DNA of 64,000 bases from Burhinus oedicnemus. Its lineage: Eukaryota > Chordata > Aves > Charadriiformes > Burhinidae. The notes under the pieces were generated by a model, which searched no databases, had not been told where the DNA came from, and saw nothing but the letters and a program-made list of their open reading frames with translations. The stretch covers positions 1 through 64,000 of the forward strand of contig VFFE01007767.1 in assembly GCA_008921705.1 (NCBI GenBank), in the 5' to 3' direction. Below, piece after piece: positions 50,701 through 61,302 of the stretch (its first letter is position 1; each line of letters opens with the position of its first letter). Both the position numbers and the translations under genes were made by a program.

Positions 50701-51852
50701 TCAGCTTTCATTCTGAGAAAACAGAAGATGCTGCTAATAGTTTTAAAGAATTCTGTGGTAAAGGCCAGAGATTAAATGTAGAGCTTTTATTAGCCAGAGC
50801 TGTGATTTTCTAACTGACTGAGGGATATTTTTTGTTTCTCAGCTATGTGTCATACTCCATTGACAGTAATAATAGCTGTGTTCCACATTCCTTTTTTTTC
50901 AGAAACTCCTTTCTGCAAAAATCAGCGGATGGCTTCAAATGAAGGAGACGGTGTTGATAGAAAACACCCTTTCCATCATCCTGAAACATTCCCTAATGAC
51001 ATCCCTTATTTCACAGAACCTCCCATCTGAAATGTCTTTAGGGTCTCTCCACACCTCACTGAAGAGTATTCACACCAGAATAGGATATGTTCATGAAATT
51101 AGTGACTATTGGCCCGAGCCCATCCTCCAGGCCTTTGCTACAAGAAAGATGAGTTGAAGCAGTGAGTTTTGTTTGCAGGAAGGGTAAGACTGAAATTCAG
51201 TAGGCTTCAGTGTGACATGACTTTGCCACAGGCACATGAAAAATGGAGAGTTGGGTGCTATGTATACTGCGATACTAGGCAGTGCAGCCTAATAGACTAG
51301 GAACTTTGCCCAAGAAATATGCATAGCTTTGCCCAAAAAGTATGTCACGAATATATACATGCGTTAACTTTAAAATCAAACAAATAATAGGCTTTTTTGG
51401 AATCTGTTGTGTAACTCATATGAACAGCTGCATTGATATCAAGCAGATTATCTGCAAAGAGTCAGGGTTACAATGCCATGCTTATACAACATAAGAAACA
51501 TTGTAGGCTTTTAAAAGTAAACGTTACCTTAACTTGCACAATAGCAAAGCTAGTAGGGACAAACAGTGTCCTAACATTCCTTCAGCAATGACAGGCTTAG
51601 TACAGATTGTATAACAAAATTATAAAGAACAGGAAAATTACTTGGGTGACAGTATACCTAGGCAAAAAAAGAGTTCAGGATATAATGGAAGGGAAATAGG
51701 TACATTTTGTTCTGTAGCTATGGATTCTATAACATTGAAAAGAAACTAAAGAAATGAGCAATTTTGTGCTCTCACCTGAGCACTTTGATGCTATTGCACA
51801 TGCTAGACACGTTTACTAATAGGTTGTCAGCTTTGAAAAATCAACTAAGAAA
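47753..51852. other. Intronic DNA, nothing recognised
   Basis: AT-rich sequence; frames up to 101 codons without recognisable features. No repeats were recognised. Confidence 0.55.
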
Positions 51853-51975
51853 TACTTACTAAATTTGCAGATGAAGCAAAGGTGAGAGGATTAAAAGTGC
51901 GTCAGAAGGTTGGATTTGGGATGATCATGACAAATGAGAGCAGCGTTCTGAAAGAAACAGAAGCCAATCCTATGT
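51853..51975 (+). mobile_element. Ancient CR1 ORF2 fragment (tentative)
   Basis: ACTAAATTTGCAGATGAAGC followed by AAAGGTGAGAGG corresponds to the CR1 reverse-transcriptase region 'aaatttgcagatgacaccaaactgggagg', and GATGATCATGACAAATGAGA to 'atgatcttgacaaattggag'. Divergence is high, and the match fades towards 51975. Confidence 0.5.
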
Positions 51976-52086
51976 GAAAATGTGCAAGTCTGTTCCTCAG
52001 AATAGTGTCTGCACCATTACAGGAATGAGAAAAGATGGGAGAGACAGAGGATTCATATTAGAAGTTTTAAAGGCTAAAATGGATCC

Positions 52087-52107
52087 GAAGAAGAAGAAGA
52101 AGAAGAA
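52087..52107 (+). repeat. (GAA)7 microsatellite
   Basis: Seven uninterrupted GAA units lie between the two old CR1 pieces. Confidence 0.97.
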
Positions 52108-52389
52108 CATAAGGCTGTCTGTTCCCTTCTGAGCTCATACAGCCTCAATAGAAATGCTGCGTCCAGGCTTGCACGTTGCAGTTCGGGAAGGATGCAAGCC
52201 AGCTAACTAGACTGAAGAAGAGGACAAAGAAGATGTAGCAAATGTGACCTACATGTCTGGAAAGTGTAGAGAAACGTTAAAGAGGCTTGGTTAGTAAAAC
52301 AGGCAGCAGACTCAAATGGAACACAAAAGTATTCTTCGGGTGCTTCAAAAGTAGTTATAAAGGGAAAGGCAATAGTTGGCTCTCCCTGT

Positions 52390-52620
52390 CCATTGCAGAT
52401 AGGATGAGCAGTGCTGGGCTTAGAATGCAGCAAGGCAACTGAGAGTAGGGCGTTAGGAAAACCCATGTGACTGTATGAGCAGTTAAGCTCTACAGTAAAT
52501 TGCCTAATGACATGAAAAATCTCCACTGGTAGAGATACTTGAGAATGTATTAGACAAATATCTGGCAGGAATATCTGAGGTATAATTGAGCCTGCTTCCA
52601 TGCAGAGGGATACGATATAT
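52390..52620 (+). mobile_element. Ancient CR1 LINE 3' fragment
   Basis: GGGCTTAGAATGCAGCAAGG, GGGCGTTAGGAAAACCCATG, GAGCAGTTAAGCTCTACAGT, AAATTGCCTAATGACATG, AAATCTCCACTGGTAGAGAT, ATTAGACAAATATCTGGCAG and CCTGCTTCCATGCAGAGGG run collinearly with an old CR1 3' consensus. The terminal octamer repeat is not preserved. The 143-codon minus-strand frame over it (52203-52634) is an artefact of this repeat. Confidence 0.8.
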
Positions 52621-55600
52621 TTCTTCTTGCTCAATTTTCTATGCTTTCCATGAAATACATAGAAAGATACTCACTTTGTCTTTCTCTGGAGTCATTTATG
52701 TCTCCCAAGTAATTTTAGTTTGAGGCATTTTGGTTGATTCCAGGTGCTGAAGAACTACCGCTGGCCAAATCTTGACTATTGCTGCTTAGATGGACCCTGT
52801 TACTGAGGCAGAGGAATCCATGTATTCACCCTGGAAGTCCTCCCAACAGACCCAGAGCAAAGTTTAGTTGGAAAAGTTGCATTTGAGTTGATGTCCCAAC
52901 AGCTAGGAGCGAAGTAGGGGCTTTTGCTGGGAGAATCTTTTGAGACAAAACTGAGCAACACTTTTTATCTGTTTTAGAAAAAAAAATATTTGGGAAGTTT
53001 TATTACTGGCTTATTATGGACAGGCTTTATAAGATTAGGGTACTAAGACGTCGGTCATTCTATCAATACTGAATGACAGAAATGCAGTTACCGCAACCAG
53101 AGGAAAGTGTAACAGTATTTCCTTCCAGAAGAAATTAGCACAGCAACAGTTCAGGAAAACTCGTGGAGATTCATTGCTATCACCCTTTGATGTTTGCCTT
53201 TCATTCCATTTTAAAATGTCAGCTCTGACTGTCTGTGTCCGTAAATGCTGACAGAGGGCCCTTAGGGTAAAGTTTGGGTTCCCCTGAGTCAAAGAACTTT
53301 GCCAGTGTCTTGCATGAGGTCAAGACTTTGTCTCCAGTCTCTTCTTCTTCTCCTCATGTAATAGTGGGAACTTTCTTCATTTGTATTCTTGCCTTCAGTA
53401 CGGTAGATGGAAGTCCAGGGACTTTATGAAACCTGAGACTCACGGGAATTTTTCTAAAAGTAAAAAGAAATAAAGCAGAACTGGAGCAGTGTTACATGAA
53501 TGGGCTTCTGAGAGCTGGCTAGACCAGTGGCAAATGCCTTGTGCTTATTTGTGATATGATCTGACACTGGAACTCAAATGTTCAAAGCTGCCAGATACGT
53601 TCATGCCTTTTCCTCAGAATAGTAAATAATGGATGTGTTTGTAAGTGACCTTCAGATGCTCTAAATTCCAGGTTGTGTAATCACCCTGTGTTTAAAGCTT
53701 GAGAATTAAAGTACATATTGCAATTACTCCTCTGGGATAATTGTTGTCTCGTTGAACAAGAATTTCATTTCTTTTGTTGCTCAGCCAATCCTGAAGTATT
53801 GAGCACTTCAAATAACAAATAAAATAATTGAATTCATATTTTATTTAGCAAGTGTGGTGCCTTGTATAATCCAAAATGGTTTTGGTTGGATTCACATTCT
53901 GTGCTGTATTATTCAGCACCACCTCTGGCTCTGAATCCAGGCAGCTGCCCTGGCTCCCAACCTTTACCTGGCAAACACCCTCCTTCAGAAAGCCAGTGTT
54001 TGCAGGGACTGAGCAGCAGGATGGAGCAGCTGCAGATCACTACATGTGTATCTTCTAGATCCAGAAGTATTTGATTACTAGAGAATTTAAGAAACCCCTA
54101 ATCTCCATGCATTAGTAGATTTAAAATTTGTTTATTTTTGAGGGGCTGACTGATTCAGCATTTGGTAGGTCTGTCCCAAAGCTGAGAGAGCTGAAGCAAA
54201 CATCTTTCTTTACATATGCATTTAGCTTATTTGCTTAATTACTGCTCCTTCCACAAACAAATAGATGTAGTGCAGGTTTTCTTGTTTGCACTTTGATGGT
54301 ACCAAACAGTATTCAGTTAAAGCTTTTCCAAGTCTTTTCTGAATGTATTGTTTCATTTTTCATCTTTAATCCTCCTTTGAAGTTTTTTTGTTTTCTATAA
54401 TTTATTGAGGCCTTCTCAAGACAAAAGAACCAAATACAAAAACACAGCCATTTTTCCTCCCTCAGAGACTGGTGGCTAATTATGTCAGTATGTTCATCTT
54501 TTGAAAATTAATCAGAATCTGAGTGCTTTTCAGGCAAAACTAAAATCTAGGCCGATTTTTTTCTCTATCCCTGTTCAAGCCAGCAGGAGTAAGGAATATA
54601 GCAAAATCTCTGTGCTGCGGTTATATGTCTGGCAACTTAATGCACAGCATCTGTAGGATGTGTCTTGCCTAATACTTAGCAAGACACATAATAAAGATAT
54701 TAGGATATGAACTGACTTGATGAGAGAACTTGGAGTAAACTCTTTTTCGAAGGAGAGCATGAGAACGCTTGAATAGGATGTGGCTTCTGAAAGCCTGAGT
54801 TAATGAACCTACCTCCAGCATGTCTAGCTCACGCTCACGCTGCCATACCTTTGTCTTCTCATTATGCTGTTCCTTAAAATAATTTCTTCGGACCAGACAG
54901 GGAGCATGTGCTGAGGTGTATTGCTCTGACAGGGGTCTTTTTCTTACTGACTAACCAGCATTACTGGTTTGATATATTAAAAGCCCTGCATGTAGATGCT
55001 TAGACCTTTCCAGCAGATGGGTGATTTCAACCTAAAGCATCTGATTCTTTTACCCTTTTCTCTACCATTCTGGTGGAATGAATTTTTTTCAAAAACTTTG
55101 AAAGGCATTCTGTCTTTTTGGGAATAGTCTTGTCAATAATGTGTATCTGAAGCATTCTGACCTGTGGAAGAAACCTATTTGCATCTCCTGTGGTGTACGG
55201 CAGTTTCATGAAAAAGCTATATAATTCTGTGCCTTAATCTGCCAGGTCAAATTACTCCATTTTTTTTCAGGCAGGAAAGCTGGCAATCTGGGAACATCCT
55301 TTCATAGTTCCGTTTTGCCAGAGATATGATTATGAGAAGGTATGATGCTTTTGGATGGAGAAACATCAGTTTTCTTCCAGAACTGTGTATATATTATTTA
55401 GATAGCAAATCATCCAGTCTGCTCAGAAACACCTTTGGAAGTAAGATTCATACTACTAATAGAAACCAAGCTAAGGACGTATACACATTTTGTCTGCTTA
55501 GTGCATGAAAAAGGAAGTATGTCTGCCTGAAAAACTGATGTCTAAAATTCCCCTTTCTGTGTATCTTCATCTTCCTAGAATATTTAATGTTTACTCAGAA

Positions 55601-58600
55601 ATTAAATGCTATCACTTGGAGAAGATATACTTTTTTATGCATACAGAAAAGAACACGTCTTTCACAAATTTGAGTTAGTGAAAGATCTTGAAAACTCACC
55701 AAAAAAGAAGACTGTAGCTTGTGCTTATGATTTGGACACTATTGCTGCTCCACAGCAGGAATTGCTGCCTGTACTCTCTTTCCTCGGTTCTGGGTAGAAG
55801 AAATCTTGTGTTCTAAAATAATTGAATGGTCTCTAACTCATTAAAAAAAAAAATAATCTCCAGCTAATTCTACCTTCTACAAGATTTACTGACTTGATTG
55901 GAGGTTTTGTTGCAGTTTTCTCTCAATTCCCATACTTTTTAGAGTTGTGGAGTTCTGTGGGGGCAGGGTTTTTTACTCTTTCATTACCATTTCTGTACAG
56001 TTGATGGATGATGGTCATTCTTTGCTACTTCCCATGAATTATTACTTCTGTCCACAACAGTGGATATAATATGAGAAAAAGGAAAAATTCATTTTCTTAC
56101 CTCTAATTTTGCCTTCCCTCAGTATCGATTTACTACTTAGTAAAGACTTCTTACACTAAATTTGTAATCTGTCTTACATTTGGTCTGGCATAGAATTCCT
56201 GGTTTTTTGGATATGTCTGAGTGAAGATAAGAGTGAGGATCACATAAGGTTAAACTGTCACATATTGGCAGCCTGCTGTGTTCTTTACGTGCTCGATTCA
56301 AAGCTGTTATTTGTGGATAAGTTTTGTGTGTCGTCTGCTCTGGAAGTCTGCTTCTAGGAAAGCTCCACCGGTCAGTGTATTAAAACTCAAATGGCAGGTT
56401 TTAAAAAAGAGAGGAGAATTGCATAAGCCTCCACTCATCTGGGTCATTATTGTAACGCTTGCAAACCCATCATAAGAGAAAACAAAAGATCAAAAAAGAG
56501 AGAAACAATTTAGCTTTTTCAATATGAATATGCTAAGAAGAAAATTATGCATTTCAACATTAGATATCTGAAGGATTTTGCTAGTATTAATCCCAAAATC
56601 ATTATATAACGAACTTGATACTATTTCAATTTCATTGTTTGAAAGCAATCTTTATGGGGAGAAAAAAAAAATAAAGCTCATGGCAGTGAGATTTTAGAGA
56701 ATAAAATAAAAGAATGTAGTCAAAACATCTTATGTTTTCATTTAAAATCTTTCTGCCATTTCTTTTGGCTTTTATTTAGTCAATGCTTTTTTTCACATTT
56801 TGGTTTTGGCTATTAAAGTTGTTTAGAACCAGATTGAATAACTGATGCCTGTACCAACCGCTAAGGCTTCCTACTTAACCTGTATTGCTGCCTGCTTTTT
56901 GGGGTTTTTCTGAACCTGTGAAAAGCTTCTAATCTGCTACCTGTTCCAGGCATAGAGAGAACATTTTGGAGTGCACAGGATTCTTCCTTTTGTAAAGGCT
57001 AGCAGGAAAAGCTGTGGCTAAAATTGCTTAAGCTGATCAGTAGCTCCATATTCATGTTACATTTACTTTTTTAATAGTCTCTGAGGAAAAAATGGGAAAA
57101 AAATCCAGAATTGTCATTTGAAAAGAAATTGTTGGGGTTTTTTTTCCCCCCCTGGCTTTCCATTCGTTGTCCAAGGGGCTACCTTAAATTACTTATTTTG
57201 AAGGTTCTTACTTCATCCCCTGTTAGATGTTCGTGCTAAAGTTGCATTGACATAAACATCTGCATGAATCCCAGTTCAAAAGAATACTTAGTTGAGGGAA
57301 CTGTTACAGAAACAGCTGCCAGTTGACATCCTGTTACTGCGAGGCTGGAGAGGCTGGCACACACCTGACGTTTTTCCCTTTCTGCCTCTTGTGTACAGAC
57401 AGCTGAGTTGGCCAGAAATTGCATTTCATGTAGTAAAGAGTGAATGATTAGTCCAGATATCCTAGACAGCCTGAGTGTTACGGACTCCTCATTAATTATT
57501 TAGCATGGTTTTGCTCACTTACTGTGATCATTCTTCATCCAAAAATATCAAGAATCTGTACAAATGTTAAAGAAGCACAGAAGCACTGTAACATGCATGT
57601 GCATATGAGCAAACAATGGGGGAAAATTAAGGTAATACAATAAATGTCCAATGTTAGTGTAGGTTCTGTCTTGTCAAAGTCTATCACCAGGTACTGGTGA
57701 TAGTGACTGATACTTTATTCACTTTCAGTTATAAGGGTAAAATTACAGGTTTTTAAAGCAATAACATTTTATTTTCATATTTGCTTCACTACTCCTTACT
57801 CCCAGTTTCCAAAAGTATGTAAGGGGATACCAGAGAGGCCATAGGTTTTGGGGGCAGAGAAAGAGACATCTTTTTTTTTTCCTCTCAACTGAAAAAGATT
57901 AAGAAACACTATGCTTGGGTTTTGTGCATGTATTGCCGTGCCAGGAGAACATTCTGTTTTCGCTGATGTAATGGTGGGAGTTGTCAGGGAGAAGCATCCG
58001 GCATTTCTGCTCTATACACTAGTAATTCAGGAGTTTGATGGTACAAGAAACACAGCACCTGTTGTATTAAATTTCATATTTTATAATGTATTATTGCTGT
58101 ATTCCTCAGCCAGTGGCATTTTTACCTAATGCATGGAGTGAAGGGCAAGGACTTTATATAGATCTAGATGATAATTGCTCAGTAAAAGTTTCATTTGCAA
58201 CTAAGGCAGTGTTTAATGCTTGACAGATGAAACAGAGTAAGAAAGAAAAAGAGAGTGTCCATCAATGCCTTGTAAAGGATAACAAGCCAATACATTTGTG
58301 TTAAGTTTTCAAAGCTCAGGATGATGAGAGGAGATACACAGCTGTTAGATAGCAATGTATTTATGGGTTATGTATGTCTTTGTCGTGAATGACATTGTGA
58401 AAAAAAAAAAAATAGTTCTTCAGATGCACTTTTGATGAAACAATGATAAAGCATGTATCATTCTGTCCAGATTATTTTTGCTTGTCCATTCATTCAAGCT
58501 AAGGTAAAAGATCTGGCTCTTAAATGCGTAGTTAAGCATCTAAATGCATGCCACATTTTGGGTTTGTTTTTCGGGCTTTTACAAATCACATTGCATGCCT

Positions 58601-59987
58601 GAATTTGACAATGTAAAGACAACGTGAGAGATAGCTGTAGGATATATCTGTTTTACAGGTGATGGGCTTGAAAACTAGGCAATTATCTTTCAAAAATATT
58701 CACTAACCAAAACAGGGCTTTATCTGATAATGTTTGGTAATGAAATGTTGCATAGAACTCTAAATCAAAGCATTCATGGTGATCTTACTTCACTGAATTA
58801 AGCGTGTTTGTTTGTTGGTTATTTTAAAGCAAGGTAATGACCAACAAAATTCTGAACATTGCCATCTTTTGACACAGTGAGACAAAATCATTCGGGATCC
58901 ATTTGAGATTACATTTTAGCCACTCCAGACCTTTCTCAGAGCTGTCCCTCCCTCTTTTAGGTGTCAGCGCTCTAGTGGCTCTGCTGCTGCATGGGCAATG
59001 TAATGCAGAGGTTGGAAGGACTCTTGGCAGCAAAATGACAGCAGCGCTTCAGAGGGGAGAGAATGAGTTACTCATTATCTAGGAAAAAAAATACTGTGGC
59101 GCTAATTACTATCAACCAAGCAGTCTTTCTCCAAATGCAAAGTCAACAGAGACTTGCTGTGCTTGAAATTCCTTAGGCTGATAATAGACATGAGCCGATG
59201 GTTTGATGCTCCCTTTCCATCTACCCACAAAAAAATTTAGCAGCCCTGATTTGAATAGAGTAAAACAGAATGATACATTGCACTTAGTCTGAAATGCAAT
59301 TGCCAGAAAACAAAACAAAGCAAAAATAGTCTCTACAAGTTTTGTGTTCTGCTCCCCCACTTTCAGGAGAATTTCCTAAAGGTTTTATTATGTTCTTTAT
59401 GGACTTCTAAAAACCTTGTTCTCAGTCATTTTTGATCCTTATCAAAGAACTCTGGGATAACAAGTAACTTAGAGTTTAAATGCTCAGAAAATAGCAAAAA
59501 TGGTTGTTTAATGGTATGATTTTGTACCCTTTACCTGCCAATGCTGTCAGATATCTGACAGCAACATATTAAAGCAGTTCTGACTCTGCATCCCTCAGCA
59601 ATATTAGTTTCTGGATCATGTCCTTAAGCTCTGAGCCTGCACACTGTTAGCTACAAATGCTAGCAATGTGCAATAAATGCTGGTGAATTCAAAAGTTGGT
59701 GAAGATATTGCCAAACCTACATGCTGATCTTCAGATCTAATCCAGTTAATTTAAGTAAGTCTTATCTAACGAGGCTAAACTAAGACAATGACCCAGAAAC
59801 TGGTGCCTGTATAAGGCAAAACATTGAATAACCTCAAGGATTCTCTTTCTTCCTCCACAACCCAATATAATAAAAATGGAAGCAAGACACATTGTTTATG
59901 ATAGATGCTTTAAAAGTGGACCAATGGAAAGTCTATCTGTTTAAAACATCTTGATTTCCATAGGGAAAATGCTAGTGTAATATTATT
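52621..59987. other. Intronic DNA, nothing recognised
   Basis: AT-rich; open frames no longer than 85 codons with no recognisable features and no assignable repeats. Confidence 0.55.
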
Positions 59988-60723
59988 GAATATCACTGAA
60001 TCACGGAATTTTCAGAGTTGGAAGGGACCTCTAGAGATCATCTAGTCCAACTCCCCTGCTGACGCAGGAATGCCTACAGCACATTACTCAGGACTGCATC
60101 CAGGCGAGTCTCGAAAATCTCCAGAGAAGGGGACTCCACAACCTCCCTGGGCAGCCTGTTCCAGTGCTCTGTCACCCTCACCGTAAAGAAGTTTTTCCTT
60201 AGGTTTGAATGGAACTTCCTCTGTTCCAGCTTGTGCCTGTTGCCCCTCGTCCTGTCACTGGGAACCACTGAAAAGAGTCTGGCTCCATCCTCCTTCAAGC
60301 CACCCTTTAGATACTTCTAAGCAAGAATAAGGTCTCCCCTCAGCCTTCTCTTCTCCAGGCTAAAGAGTCCCAGCTCTCTCAGCCTTTCCTCATAAGGGAG
60401 GTGCTCCAATCCCCCAGTCATCTTTGTTGCCCTACGCTGGACTCTCTCCAGCAGTTCCCTGTCCTGCTTGAGCTGGGGAGCCCAGAACTGGACACAGTAT
60501 TCCAGTTGTGGCCTCACCAGTGCCGAGTAGAGGGGGAGAATGACCTCCCTCGACCTACTGGCCACACTCTTCCCTAGGCAGCCCAGGATTCCATTGGCCT
60601 TCCTGGCGACAAGGGCACATTGCTGGCTCATGGATAATTTACTATCTACCAGGACCCCCAGATCCTTCTCCTCAGAACTGCTTTGCAGCAGGTCCACCCC
60701 TAACCTATATTGGTGCCTAGCAT
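59988..60723 (-). mobile_element. CR1 LINE, 3' part with ORF2 C-terminus (one internal stop)
   Basis: On the minus strand the ORF2 frame is open from the gap edge. It includes [60 protein letters not shown] and [13 protein letters not shown], the conserved C-terminal region of CR1 ORF2 downstream of the reverse-transcriptase core. A single TAG at 60317-60319 interrupts it where the family has Tyr. The same frame then continues ([38 protein letters not shown]) to the natural stop at 60074. The 3'UTR follows, with GGTCCCTTCCAACTC, and the terminal octamer-type repeat at about 59990-60010. With one stop and no frameshift over about 650 bases, it is a comparatively recent, probably dead copy. Confidence 0.96.
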
Positions 60724-60743
60724 NNNNNNNNNNNNNNNNNNNN
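60724..60743. other. Assembly gap (20 N) inside a CR1 element
   Basis: Exactly 20 N. The left flank is CR1 ORF2 3' sequence and the right flank is CR1 ORF1 5' sequence, both on the minus strand and in the expected order. The missing part should therefore be the middle of the element: the rest of ORF1 plus the endonuclease and reverse-transcriptase core of ORF2. Confidence 0.96.
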
Positions 60744-61302
60744 CCTAATGGTTCTCAACCTTTCTACCTCCTCCCTCAGTTCAACCACCTGCCTGAGCAG
60801 ATCGTTTATTTGATCACACCGCACACAGGCGGTGTCTCTGGCTCCCTCTGATACCAGTGCCAGGCTCAGGCATTTGTTGCAGCCGGAGACCTGCACGGCC
60901 ACATGCTTGTGCGGGAGCACGGTTTGAGTTCCCACATTCTTTCTTGCAGTGGCTTTGGGCCGTCTAGTGGCCATGTTCTTCTCTTGAGCCAGGAGGTGAC
61001 CTATCACTGCTCTCTACCTCCCGCATGCCCTGAGCACGTCCCCCGGCACGCTGATGTTCCCAGCACGGGCTTACCTGCACTGGAGCTGGTCTCCTTGGGG
61101 AATGACCATTGGTGTGTTTACAGCTCGTTTAGAACTGCCGCGTGTGGTGTTGGCTCTGTCCCCTGCCCCATCAGCAGCCTGCCCTCGAGCTGCCAGTTCC
61201 GGCATGAGCTAGCCACTTTTCCCGGTTTCGAAAAGCCCCAAAACGAGCCCCTTGCCGGCTCTTTCCGCCTCGATCCCCTTCCCCAGCGCAGGCTTACCTG
61301 CA
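60744..61302 (-). mobile_element. CR1 LINE, 5' part: 5'UTR/promoter region and ORF1 N-terminus
   Basis: A minus-strand frame from about 61007 to the gap contains MATRRPKATARKNVGTQTVL, then a Cys pattern CNKC ... CVRC, then a heptad-rich DQINDLLRQVVELREEVERL. That agrees with the CR1 ORF1 protein: a PHD-like or zinc-finger-like N-terminus followed by a coiled coil. Upstream of it, to about 61302, is GC- and CpG-rich 5'UTR ending near GGCTTACCTGCA; AT-rich unique sequence resumes after that. A 5' UTR is unusual among CR1 copies, which are nearly always 5'-truncated. The plus-strand 154-codon frame at 60903-61367 is an artefact. Confidence 0.88.

Noticed and set aside
52203..52634. 143-codon minus-strand open frame
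   Set aside because: It is the reverse complement of an ancient CR1 fragment on the plus strand.
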